Source: Desulfurococcales archaeon (GTDB lineage Archaea; Thermoproteota; Thermoprotei_A; Sulfolobales; NBVN01). From it: a stretch of DNA of 8,957 nucleotides. Shown here piece after piece: positions 1 through 6,906 of the stretch (positions are counted from its first letter, which is position 1; every line of letters starts with the position of its first letter). The stretch lies in the NCBI GenBank assembly GCA_027083115.1, contig JALWQN010000023.1:1-8957 (forward strand). Direction: 5' to 3'. Below the pieces are notes generated by a model. It ran no database searches. It had not been told where the DNA came from and worked only from the letters and a program-made list of their open reading frames with translations. A program made the position numbers and the translations under genes.

Positions 1-179
1 GTAACGGCAGTACCTAAGTCACCGACAGCGACACCCCTATCGATAGCGAACCTAATTAGGACCGGGCTATAGCTGACTGTGTAGGCGTAAATAACCACAA
101 CAACTGTAGAGGCCAATAGCAAGTGCCACCTACCAGCGATCTCCTTAATCAGCCTGAACCCTGTTGGTGAGTTACTCAC
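1..179 (-). CDS. ABC exporter-like transmembrane domain, N-terminal fragment (cut by window edge)
   Basis: The minus strand is open from a GTG at 179 to the window edge, 59 codons. The start is fixed by an in-frame TGA at 203-201; a GGAG lies about 17 bases before the GTG. The protein begins with a short polar stretch containing FRLIKEIAGRWH, then a hydrophobic helix (LLLASTVVVVIYAYTV) leading into SPVLIRFAIDRGVAVGDL. This arrangement, a first membrane helix followed by P-L-x-R-x-A-I-D-x-G and a GDL turn, is typical of the first helix and external loop of ABC exporter membrane domains (MsbA/MdlB type, usually about 580 residues with a C-terminal ATPase). The ATPase part would lie outside the window, so the substrate cannot be judged. 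It follows the surface protein at 345-1277 on the same strand, but the 165-base gap makes a shared transcript uncertain. Confidence 0.6.
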   Translation of the reverse strand, partial: MSNSPTGFRLIKEIAGRWHLLLASTVVVVIYAYTVSYSPVLIRFAIDRGVAVGDLGTAV

Positions 180-344
180 TACATCAACACCCTGACTCCT
201 TCACCATAAGCCACGTAATGATGAATTACAGAACTAAAGAAGATTTACGTAAGGCATTAACATGTATGTGAAATCCTCAGCAATAATTAATTACGGCATA
301 GGATCATCGTGAACTATTGAATTAAGGTAGGGAGTTAACTGTCC

Positions 345-1277
345 TTAATGTCCTCTACGCTTACAACATAGAATTAATAGTGTGGTGAAGAGGGCAGTCA
401 GCACCACAGACGCTATTGTGTAAGGCAAGCAATTAGTTCTTTGAGTAACCGTAGTGAATTGCGGTACGCTCACGGTCTTTATGGTGCTCATCGTTAATGT
501 CTTATACTGAATGACAGTTACTGTGGCACCACTCGGAGGCGGTGGCGTAGTCGATGTAGTGATTATTGGGGATGTTGTTGTGGTTGTTTGTTTCCCTACT
601 ATAATCCAGGGTGGTCTTCCTGAAGCAGGATATATTTCTGCGTGGATATCGTATACCCCCCACGCAATAGGGTAGTTATCTTTATGCACGATTTCCATAT
701 AAACGAAATGAAGTTTGCCGCCCACAAATAATTGGGTTTCAGGATCATAGTAGAGTTCAAAGTGGTGGGCAGTGAAATCACCTTCTTTTGGCTTAGTGTA
801 GGGTTCCCCAACCTCAGCCACGAAGAATCCATCCTTAATCTCCTGTGGTTTAGGTTTGAAATCTATGGCTATCGGAGGATCTACTGCTAGGTAAGTTGAG
901 TTCCTGTAGCCGAAGCCCTGAGGTGTGACGTCAACGTAATATCCTGCGCCATAACTTGAGGTCCCTATCATCCCCCTACCTAAGAGACGTAGCCACACTC
1001 TCTTATGGAACCAGGTGTTATTCACTATCAAGCTGGCCCGCACCGTTCCAGTGGGTGAGGGGATTATGAGGTTAACGTTATACTCTAAATAAACTGTTAA
1101 GCTATAATTAACCCGAAGACCGTAGGTCTTATAGCACGCACCACTAATGCAGGCGTACGTTATTTTCTCAACATACCTCACCTTAGTCAGGGTTTGGGAA
1201 GCCCCAATGCAATTTAGGCTTAAGGAAACCCCTAAAAGAACAAGGAAAATCAATGCAGGAATAAAAGCCAGCCCCAA
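345..1277 (-). CDS. Secreted, membrane-anchored surface protein with Thr/Pro-rich stalk
   Basis: This 310-residue protein was not recognised as a named family. Residues 1-26 form a signal peptide (FIPALIFLVLLGVSLSL core). Residues about 27-225 look like a beta-rich extracellular domain with a close cysteine pair (C43, C48) and possible N-glycosylation sites at N59, N86 and N126. Residues 230-250 are a stalk rich in Thr, Ser and Pro, continued by a Thr/Val-rich stretch to about 280. Residues 284-305 are a membrane helix, followed by a basic cytoplasmic tail (KRRGH). This layout is common for crenarchaeal surface-layer-associated or substrate-binding proteins. The TTG at 1277 is preferred because it begins the signal peptide directly and a good TATA box sits about 36 bases before it. 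The next gene on the strand is an ABC exporter fragment, so a transport role is possible but unproven. Confidence 0.75.
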   Translation of the reverse strand: MGLAFIPALIFLVLLGVSLSLNCIGASQTLTKVRYVEKITYACISGACYKTYGLRVNYSLTVYLEYNVNLIIPSPTGTVRASLIVNNTWFHKRVWLRLLGRGMIGTSSYGAGYYVDVTPQGFGYRNSTYLAVDPPIAIDFKPKPQEIKDGFFVAEVGEPYTKPKEGDFTAHHFELYYDPETQLFVGGKLHFVYMEIVHKDNYPIAWGVYDIHAEIYPASGRPPWIIVGKQTTTTTSPIITTSTTPPPPSGATVTVIQYKTLTMSTIKTVSVPQFTTVTQRTNCLPYTIASVVLTALFTTLLILCCKRRGH

Positions 1278-1554
1278 AACCGGACTCCCATTAAAAATTG
1301 AGGTACGATATATATTTCCTTATTTAGAGAAACTAAGGAATTAGAGCATACTCAAGAATTCACCGCTGATTTAATGACTTAAGCATTTTCCTTAACGTTA
1401 ATTCCGACATGACCACGTTGTTTAGTGAGTCCTTCATGATTTGAGATTCTTCTATGGCTTGTAATGATTGATGAATCCGTTAATTAGGCAACTGCTCAAA
1501 GGAGACGTACAGGGAAATATTTTATGGGGATACGGGTATGTTAGCATGAAGGAA
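1278..1554. other. Intergenic gap with one short open stretch
   Basis: Apart from the TATA box at 1306-1319, nothing firm is seen here. On the minus strand a 25-codon open stretch starts at an ATG at about 1437 (MKDSLNNVVMSEL...) and would be helical; it has no clear ribosome site and no recognised relative, so it may be chance or a gene remnant. On the plus strand AAATATTTTAT near 1516-1526 looks like a TATA box, but the ATG after it (1546) opens only 11 codons. Confidence 0.4.
1306..1319 (-). promoter_or_regulatory. TATA box for the surface-protein gene at 345-1277
   Basis: Read on the minus strand the site is GGAAATATATATCG, a strong archaeal TATA box with a purine-rich BRE-like 5' side. 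Its centre lies about 36 bases before the TTG start. With the usual spacing of about 25 bases from TATA to transcription start, this predicts a leader of roughly 10 bases, as is common for first genes of crenarchaeal transcripts. The gene at 6762 has a TATA box at the same distance. Confidence 0.55.
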
Positions 1555-1908
1555 CTATTTCCTGGCTATGTGGCTCATCAGTGACTCTATAGCTTCAGCT
1601 AGGGTGACCCCTCGTACCTCAATAATTTTTATCCTCTCGTACTTTCCTTTAATGATCCTTACTTCAGCCTTATCCCCGAACACTTTCTTAAAGTATTTTA
1701 TTATTCCTTGATTTACTTTATGGCGTTTACATGATTCATTAACATGCATTATGAGCTCATCATTTTCGGGGATTACTTCAAGTCTGCTTGCCTTCGGAAT
1801 AACGTATATTCTTAGGTAAAGGCCCTCATGCCCTACACGAATAATCTTAGCGAGTTTATTCCTTAATTCAGTATCATGGTTCAAGTCTGCTTCCTTCCAC
1901 CAATCCAT
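1555..1908 (-). CDS. DUF167 / UPF0235 (YggU-like) family protein
   Basis: The 117-residue protein has an N-terminal helical extension (residues 1-28) and then the small alpha/beta core of the DUF167 family, residues about 31-100. Visible family landmarks are the first strand LRIYVIPKASR (family pattern VxPxAxR), the helix KVNQGIIKYFKKVFG (equivalent to the usual GKANxxLixxLxxxfg, here with the Gly-Lys-Ala part changed), and the strand-turn EVRIIKGKYERIKIIEVRG (usual V-x-x-x-x-G-x-x-S-R-x-K). A C-terminal helix follows. The biochemical role of the family is not known. The ATG at 1908 gives a length a little above the family's usual 75-110 residues. The gene stands alone between two non-coding gaps; no strong promoter is visible before it, only a weak AAAACATATC on the minus strand at about 1928-1937. 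Confidence 0.7.
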   Translation of the reverse strand: MDWWKEADLNHDTELRNKLAKIIRVGHEGLYLRIYVIPKASRLEVIPENDELIMHVNESCKRHKVNQGIIKYFKKVFGDKAEVRIIKGKYERIKIIEVRGVTLAEAIESLMSHIARK

Positions 1909-2020
1909 AAATTGTTTCCGTTCTCTTGATATGTTTTTCTTGATTTGATTATACGCCGATAACGATCCGCATAACGAATTAACTAGAGGGAAGGCCTCTT
2001 CAGCCTTAAGTCAAACAGCA

Positions 2021-2078
2021 AGTTCCACACCGGAACTAAGTTCCGTACCGGAACTTTAAGCTTTACCTTAGTAAAGCT
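2021..2078. repeat. Three adjacent dyads, two of them tandem copies (operator- or iteron-like)
   Basis: Three perfect inverted repeats lie end to end. The first is AGTTCC-5 bases-GGAACT (2021-2037). The second is AAGTTCCG-TAC-CGGAACTT (2038-2056). Together they form an 18-base tandem repeat that matches at 15 of 18 positions. The third is AGCTTTAC-CTTA-GTAAAGCT (2059-2078), a different sequence with a four-base loop that could also form a hairpin in RNA. Close tandem dyads of this type are usually binding sites for a dimeric repressor or for a replication or partition protein. No intact gene starts next to them: the nearest are the DUF167 gene on the minus strand and the recombinase remnant on the plus strand, so the target may have been lost. 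Confidence 0.6.
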
Positions 2079-2114
2079 ATTCATTAAGTGTGTTTTTTGT
2101 GATGTATTCATTAA
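2078..2114. repeat. Direct repeat TATTCATTAA, two copies
   Basis: The ten-base sequence TATTCATTAA occurs at 2078-2087 and again at 2105-2114, with starts 27 bases apart and an A/T- and G/T-rich spacer containing a run of six Ts. It abuts the dyad cluster, so the whole of 2021-2114 may be one control region. A chance repeat in AT-rich DNA is possible. Confidence 0.4.
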
Positions 2115-2409
2115 ACACATATCATTTAGTTTCGCTGGATCTCTCGACCTACATCAGCTTAGTGAATGACGGGGTTACTGTATTTATGTGAATTCATCAC
2201 TTAACCTACACATGAAGGGAAAAATATTTGCTGTTTGGCGAGACCTGCAATAACCCCAGAACGGAAAACAGCAAGTCATAGAACTAAGCATTCAATTCAC
2301 CTAGCATACGTGAGAGAGCAGGCCAAGTGGAAGAAAACAGTTCCTCGGTTTATCCATAAAACCCTTTAGGTAGGGGAATGTATGATGTAGCTATAGGGAA
2401 TGCTGACCA

Positions 2410-2840
2410 TTGGAAGTAAGGGCTACGCCAAAAGGCAAAATAGTGGTCAACATGCCTATCTAAATCTGGGTAACTGAAGCTAAAGCAACCGCGGTAGCTA
2501 ATGGAGGAGTGGATATTTCTTTACTGAAGGAAAGGAATGAGGTTCTGAAGTAACAGCTGAAGGAAGCTAAGGAGCTTGGAGCTAGGGAGAGGGCTGCTGT
2601 CTCAACCCTAATGAATGAGGACAGAAGCAAAATCGTGGGAAGCTCAAGACGTTCTGCCGGGCTAGATTAGGCTATAACACACATGCCCTCAGGTACGCCT
2701 TCATAAGCTACATGAGCATAGGGAAGAAGATGCCGGCACAACTGATAGCCAAAATAACAGGGCATAAGAAACTCGACCACATACTCCACTACACGGAGAA
2801 GGAAGTTGCTGAAGAAATCCTAAGAGCAGAACTACTTTAA
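2410..2840 (+). pseudogene. Decayed tyrosine recombinase (integrase), C-terminal part
   Basis: The last 65 or so codons, read in the frame ending at TAA 2838-2840, give the end of a tyrosine recombinase: YNTHALRYAF holds the H-x-x-R motif, ITGHKKLDHILHYT holds the second histidine and, at its end, the probable nucleophile tyrosine. In this frame a TGA at 2616-2618 closes the upstream side. The upstream part continues in the next frame (LEVRATPKGKIVV from 2410, then a coiled-coil-like stretch LLKERNEVLK and QLKEAKELGARERAAV, then MNEDRSKIV). It is broken by TAA at 2461 and TAA at 2551, and a one-base shift is needed near 2636-2649. The first catalytic arginine and the lysine of the family are not visible. 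Whether the coiled-coil part belongs to the same gene is inference. It marks an old integrated element. Confidence 0.65.
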
Positions 2841-2972
2841 GGACTGCTGAACCATAACGAACTAACCCAGCATAGGGGTCAAAAAGAACTAAGTAAAAGC
2901 TCCAGCGCGCCTTAATTACAATCAGCGGGCTTTCATATTGTGTCCTTAAGCTAGTTGAAAGTGTGAGGAAAG

Positions 2973-3203
2973 TTGCACAGCACGGGAGCTAGATTCGATG
3001 TAATTGTCTTCATCCCCCAGATAGAGGATGGTGATAAGCCCGAGCTACTGAAGCTGATCGATAAGATCATAATGAGAAACTACGTCATAACGAGAGAACA
3101 TAACAGATTCAAGATATCTCTCAAGCATAAGCACACGAAATGTATGGAGTATATAATAAGCCTGTTTGCTCATGGTTCTTTAAGGTGTTCCCTCAAGTAT
3201 TGA
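2973..3203 (+). CDS. Small protein of unknown family, possibly a 5'-truncated remnant
   Basis: The frame gives 76 residues from a TTG start with GAGGAAAG just before it; an in-frame TGA lies at 2964. The product (FDVIVFIPQIEDGDKPELL, then a Lys/His/Arg-rich half and two cysteines) is soluble and basic, and I do not recognise it. The neighbouring frame is open from 2897 to the TAG at 2990 and reads LKLVESVRKVAQHG, which would join naturally to ARFDVIVFI after a one-base shift near 2985. The true gene may therefore have been longer at its N-terminus and is now frameshifted. It lies 132 bases after the recombinase remnant and 64 bases before the pseudo-peptidase gene, with no sign that it shares their job. 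Confidence 0.35.
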   Translation: MHSTGARFDVIVFIPQIEDGDKPELLKLIDKIIMRNYVITREHNRFKISLKHKHTKCMEYIISLFAHGSLRCSLKY

Positions 3204-3254
3204 GGGAGTATGTTATATGCAATTGTTTCAATAAAATTCAAGCATTAATTTATT

Positions 3255-3261
3255 AGGAGGT
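3255..3261 (+). promoter_or_regulatory. Strong Shine-Dalgarno AGGAGGT for the gene at 3268
   Basis: AGGAGGT ends six bases before the ATG at 3268. It matches the 3' end of archaeal 16S rRNA well and settles this start over the second in-frame ATG (3280). Such a site suggests translation from a leadered transcript; ATAAAAT at about 3230-3236 and TTATAT at 3213-3218 are weak TATA candidates. Confidence 0.65.
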
Positions 3262-3267
3262 ACAACT

Positions 3268-4761
3268 ATGTGTGGGCGAATGCAATTTTCAGGCTTCTTG
3301 ATCTTGTTTTGTTTGTTAAGCAGTTTGTTTTTACCTGTGAATCATGCAGGAAGGGCCTATGAAGTTCGCCAGGAGGGCAATGTAAAGGTTATTATCCATC
3401 TCACTACTGGTGCTGACCCTTGGCTTAAGCATAATGTTGTAAGGATTCATAATCTTGCGGAGGAATTGGTTTCCAAGATTGTTAAGATGCTTGATATTAA
3501 GGGTGATGTAAGTATCAACATAACCATATACTCCATAGAGTATTTCAGGGAGCTTGGGAAACGTCGTTACGTGCCTTACTTCCCTGAGATCACTGAGAAT
3601 GGTGTGGCGGTTATTTACGTGCCTTACAAGCTGAGATATCACGTCTTTGATAGTAATGTTACGGAGGATTATGAGAACCTTAATCACTTATTCCTTATGA
3701 TATCCGATGCTGTTGATCTGTACTTTATAAGGAACTATATTTCGCCGAGTTTTAATGACGTGGCAGCTAATTTCAGGGAGGGTTTAAACCTTTACCTAGC
3801 AATGAAGACATTACCAGTAGAGCCTATTGAGTTCGAGCTGAATGGATATCCTAATGAACCCGTGCTTTACCTATTTGATCATAATGCTGACATACCGTTG
3901 AAGGAGGCCTTTAGTGGGTTAATTGCAGGGGGATTAGCTTACCGTGCAGAGATTGAGAGCTTTGCTTACTGGTTAATAAATAATTACGGTTTAAGTAAGT
4001 ACTTAAAGTTGTATAAGCTAATGTGCTGGAGCCCAAGCATTAAATACTTTAAGGAGGTTTACGGTCTAGGTCTTGATGAGTTAGAGGGAGAGTGGCTTAA
4101 TTACTTGAGAAGTAATTATAGGTACCCCAGCGATTATGAGCCGTTCTATAAGTATTTAGCATTGACAAACACGACAATAGTATATGATGGTGACTACCCC
4201 CAATTAAGGGAAGCTGCACAACTAATTAAGAGCGTAATGTTATTTGACTACACCTACTCATACCCCCTTAATAATTCAATAGTTATCGAATCATCCACTG
4301 AAGTGGATGATTTAGCTAACTTATTGCTGAGGAGTAATGTTTTAGTTATTACTTTATCCAACACCTCATTGTTTAGGTCAGCAGTTAAATTAATGGAGGG
4401 AAACTACGTGGGTTATTGCAGCAATGGATTCAGGTTCCTAAACAAGTGCTACACAAACGCATCAGACATGCTAACACTAGTAACAAACACGAACCAAACA
4501 AAAGCACTAGGGATAATCACAGGAAACAACGCCACCACAATAACCAAGTACATAGAGAAACACCCGGTATTTACATTGGGTGATTATGCCTCAGGCTGCC
4601 TATACACAAATAACTCGGTATACGTCATATACCCATTAACATTACAGGAGATAAGAACAGCAAGGCCTAATCAAGTTCATTGTCTAATGCCTGTTGCCAT
4701 AATTATCCTAGCGTTATTAACTATCGCCCTCGCATACCTCGTTGTGAGGCGTAAGGTATGA
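3268..4761 (+). CDS. Membrane-anchored extracellular protein, peptidase-MA-like fold lacking HExxH
   Basis: The 497-residue protein has a signal peptide (residues 1-27, core FLILFCLLSSLFLPV), a long extracellular part and a C-terminal membrane helix (residues 474-492) before VVRRKV. Residues about 35-285 resemble the peptidase-MA-like (gluzincin) group: a helix at 135-155, then NFREGLNLYLA at 168-178, which matches the family's WxxEGxAxY glutamate motif, and finally SIKYFKEVYGLGLDELEGEW at 257-276, which matches the usual fGxsldeleaeW end. The zinc-binding HExxH expected in the 135-155 helix is absent; the sequence there is HLFLMISDAVDLYF. It is therefore probably a catalytically dead relative. 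Residues 303-470 form a second extracellular domain with cysteines at 384, 394 and 444 and many N-x-S/T sites. The stop overlaps the start of an ABC ATPase (ATGA), so the pair was likely one operon. The fold assignment is by eye only. Confidence 0.65.
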   Translation: MCGRMQFSGFLILFCLLSSLFLPVNHAGRAYEVRQEGNVKVIIHLTTGADPWLKHNVVRIHNLAEELVSKIVKMLDIKGDVSINITIYSIEYFRELGKRRYVPYFPEITENGVAVIYVPYKLRYHVFDSNVTEDYENLNHLFLMISDAVDLYFIRNYISPSFNDVAANFREGLNLYLAMKTLPVEPIEFELNGYPNEPVLYLFDHNADIPLKEAFSGLIAGGLAYRAEIESFAYWLINNYGLSKYLKLYKLMCWSPSIKYFKEVYGLGLDELEGEWLNYLRSNYRYPSDYEPFYKYLALTNTTIVYDGDYPQLREAAQLIKSVMLFDYTYSYPLNNSIVIESSTEVDDLANLLLRSNVLVITLSNTSLFRSAVKLMEGNYVGYCSNGFRFLNKCYTNASDMLTLVTNTNQTKALGIITGNNATTITKYIEKHPVFTLGDYASGCLYTNNSVYVIYPLTLQEIRTARPNQVHCLMPVAIIILALLTIALAYLVVRRKV

Positions 4762-5280
4762 AACCAGTAGTGCAGGCAGTAAATCTAACAAAAATGCTAC
4801 CCTCTACTTCCTAAGAGGTTCAGGATTTAAGAACATTAAAGTACTATATTAGACCTAATTCCAGAGAAGGAGTTCTAGCTCTTGATAATGTGTCCTTCAG
4901 TGCCTCCGGAGGAGTTTGAGAATAAGCTCAGAACTGTTTACAAGGAGCTTGACCTACAGGATAAATTACATGAGTGGTATCAACGCTTATCAAGAGGATA
5001 CAGGCAGGCCTTATGGATTGCTGCGGCCTACATTATAAACCCTGAACTACTAATACTTGATGAACTCGCAGTACATTTAGATCCCCTAATGGAAAGTGAA
5101 GTTCTTTCTATAATTAAGGAACTTATTAAAGAGAATAAAACAACTGTTCTTTACACCTCCCATAAAGTTAGAGAGGTAGATAAAATATGTGATAAGGTCA
5201 TGTTTTTGAATAAGCGTATAATGTTTGAGGGTTCACCCAAAGAACTGAAGTTGCTGGCTATGTATGAGGAAAGAGGACAT
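4758..5280 (+). pseudogene. Broken ABC-2-type transporter ATPase lacking Walker A
   Basis: An ATG at 4758 overlaps the preceding stop (ATGA) and begins as an ABC ATPase (MKPVVQAVNLTK), but hits TAA at 4812. The same frame resumes with LRTLKYYIRPNSREG and VLALDNVSFS, the usual strand before Walker A, and ends at TGA 4917. From about 4900 the next frame continues with PPEEFENKLRTVYKELDL, the helical-domain region typical of daunorubicin-type exporters, then the signature LSRGYRQ, Walker B LLILDE with D-loop VHLDP, and the H-loop TSHKVREVD. Walker A and the Q-loop, perhaps 75-90 residues, are deleted at the junction. Family identity fades after GSPKELKLLAMYEE (about 5275); the frame runs on to TAG 5410 through unrelated sequence antisense to the next gene. 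The part from TTG 4882 to 5412 is open but cannot bind ATP normally. No permease gene follows. Confidence 0.75.
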
Positions 5281-5365
5281 TCACTACTTAATTCAAGGAT
5301 TCAAGCTATTTTCAGGGGATGTAACTCGGGAAATCGTGCTTGTTGGATGTTAATAAACTCTCTCG

Positions 5366-6214
5366 TTAGACGTTCTTTATTACTTCAGTTAGGTCATGAA
5401 CAAGCACGTTAGGAGTTTCTTGTGTGGTGCCCTTAACGCTCCTCACGATTATGTGTGGCACGATTTCGGCATCAGTAATTAGCTTAACTGGTAGTTGAGT
5501 GGCTTTCCTTAGGAGTGATTTGGTTTCTCTACGTATTTCTTTAGGTGTTAGGTCACTCCACTTCACTTCGAAGACGTGGGTTTCTCGCTGTTGTTTGCTT
5601 ACTGCCACAACATCTACTTCAACACCCTTATGCACGTACTTTCCTACGGTCTCGAATCTTATGCCGTGCTTTAGGCCCCACCTTACCGCGAATTCCTTAG
5701 CTAGTCTCTCATACGTTCTGGATGCTTGAGTGTTTAGCTTGCTTATAGCTAATGGCGTTGACGTGCTTCTGTCTGGGTAGGGGTTATTAGTGAGTATGGG
5801 TTCTATTACCGTGAACCAAGTCATCATTAGGTTGTCCTTGATCACGTATGACCCTTTCTTGCTTAGTAGGGGTACTTCCCTCTCAATGAAGCCAACCTCC
5901 TCCATAACAGCTAAGTACTTGCTTACGTGCTGCCTGAACATCCCGGTAGCGTCAGCTATTCTTGTTGGTGTGTCGGCACCATTAGCTATTGCTTGAAGGA
6001 TTCCGTAGTAGGTTGATGGGTCCCTGAACTCATCCCTAAGCATGAAGTGGACCTCATCCCTCAGGATGGCTGTGGGCAATAGGAAGGCCTTCCACAGCAA
6101 CTCCTCCACGTTCCTGCAGTCTGAAGTTATTATGTGGTAGTGTGGAATTCCCCCGAACATAACGTATGTGAGGAAGGCATCCCTGAAATCCATGCCCTCA
6201 TGGAACTTAAGCAC
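5366..6214 (-). pseudogene. DUF234-type ATPase, C-terminal half (wHTH plus nuclease-like domain), frameshifted
   Basis: This frame gives 282 residues from a GTG at 6214, but the homology continues upstream of it, so it is the second half of the gene that begins at 6762. Residues 1-62 are the lid region of the ATPase (FRDAFLTYVMFGGIPHY is typical). Residues about 66-120 form a winged helix (TPTRIADATGMFRQHVSKYL as recognition part). Residues about 165-258 are the DUF234 domain of the restriction-endonuclease fold: E169 in the helix, then GVEVDVVAV (D201) and HVFEVKWSD (E216, K218), which form a complete D-x(n)-ExK site. Known relatives are about 460 residues and occur in archaea as stand-alone genes with an unknown role, possibly in defence or DNA processing. 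Convergent with the broken ABC ATPase, whose open frame it overlaps by 47 bases. Confidence 0.7.
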
Positions 6215-6219
6215 ATGCT

Positions 6220-6762
6220 TTAGCCTAAGCCCCCTAACCTAATCCTCCTTAAGGACCTGCCATATAGTGGGGCCCCACCCCCAAGGACATCCCTATGCAT
6301 GACACCAACCAAACTACCTGCAAGCACAAGTAGGGCCTTAGTCCCTGGAAGAACGTGATCAGCAAACCTCTGCAGCTCCCCAACAACCCTTGGGGCTGAG
6401 CGCACCCAATAAGTGAACTCATCAATAACTAAGGCGACATCACCCACATCCCGTAATGCTAGATTAAGTAGCGCATCAGCCTCCTCGAAGGAAGCCCTGG
6501 ATAGTCCGTGAACACCTAGTGAAGCCTCAAGAGCCCTAGCCAGACCCCTCAAGTTAACCTCATGCCTGGCAGGAACAGCCTGATAGTAAGCAACCCTAAC
6601 ACCACTACCTAAGCTATTAATCCACTCAATCAGGAGCCTAGTTTTCCCAACCCTCCTCCTGCCATAAACGATCACTAGGCCGGGCCTAGCTGACCAAGCA
6701 TCATTCAGTGCTCTCATCTCATCTTCCCTATCTACAAAGCCATATAATCTAGTAACAGGCAA
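6220..6762 (-). pseudogene. DUF234-type archaeal ATPase, N-terminal half (P-loop domain), frameshifted
   Basis: This frame gives 180 residues. It opens with the family signature FVDREDEMRALN, then Walker A GRRRVGKT (34-41), Walker B LVIDEF (111-116) and a sensor-1 strand LLVLAGS (144-150). It ends just after PLYGRSLRRIRLGGL, where relatives continue into the lid helix. The continuation is found one frame over, starting LKHVLKFHEG. Adding one G to the five-G run (plus-strand Cs 6230-6234) joins the halves into a normal product of about 467 residues. The start is TTG 6762; an in-frame TAG nine bases upstream excludes a longer form. A TATA box lies about 36 bases upstream. This half looks richer in G and C than its neighbours on the left. 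Confidence 0.75.
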
Positions 6763-6791
6763 AGTAGTCTACCCTATTTGTATAACAAATA

Positions 6792-6803
6792 AAGTATATT
6801 TAT
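6792..6803 (-). promoter_or_regulatory. TATA box for the DUF234-type ATPase gene
   Basis: On the minus strand the site reads AATAAATATACTT, an archaeal TATA box whose centre is about 36 bases before the TTG at 6762. This is the same spacing as at the surface-protein gene. It implies a leader of about 10 bases. Confidence 0.5.
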
Positions 6804-6906
6804 TCCTTCACTCCACTAGCCACGTCACCTAAACTTGCAGACACATGCAATGGAGAAAGTTAAGTTATATTAGAAGATTCATGGGCTTGGTAAGGAGAGT
6901 TTTTTA

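Larger units (their letters stand above)
1909..2409. other. Gene-free stretch holding dyad repeats and possible remnants
   Basis: No sound gene is seen in these 500 bases. They hold the dyad cluster at 2021-2114 (listed separately). A 33-codon minus-strand reading from ATG 2084 to TAG 1983 passes through the repeats and so encodes VPVRNL VPVWNL; it may be a by-product of the repeat. A 19-codon plus-strand reading from GTG 2310 to TAG 2367 (VREQAKWKKTVPRFIHKTL) looks protein-like in composition and could be a scrap of the recombinase-containing element that follows, but it could not be placed. An A/T-rich AAAAATATTTG at 2220-2230 could be an old promoter. Confidence 0.45.

Noticed and set aside
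180..344. Promoter of the ABC exporter gene
   Set aside because: Several A/T-rich stretches but no box at the expected distance from the GTG at 179.
599..832. Minus-strand 77-codon frame inside the surface-protein gene
   Set aside because: It lies wholly within 345-1277 in another frame and has no protein-family features.
1147..1344. Plus-strand 65-codon frame
   Set aside because: Antisense to the signal peptide region of the surface-protein gene and across its TATA box; composition is not protein-like.
2310..2369. Short frame VREQAKWKKTVPRFIHKTL as a gene
   Set aside because: Only 19 codons with no clear ribosome site; kept only as a possible scrap in the gap description.
1909..2972. tRNA gene or attachment site near the recombinase remnant
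   Set aside because: No cloverleaf-forming sequence or T-loop consensus was found by eye on either strand.
3331..3687. Minus-strand 118-codon frame
   Set aside because: Antisense to the well-supported gene at 3268-4761.
4882..5412. Intact ABC ATPase of 176 residues
   Set aside because: It lacks Walker A, the true N-terminus lies upstream in another frame, and its last 45 or so codons are unrelated or antisense sequence; called a pseudogene instead.
5499..5996. Two plus-strand frames (5499-5729 and 5790-5996)
   Set aside because: Antisense shadows of the DUF234-type gene.
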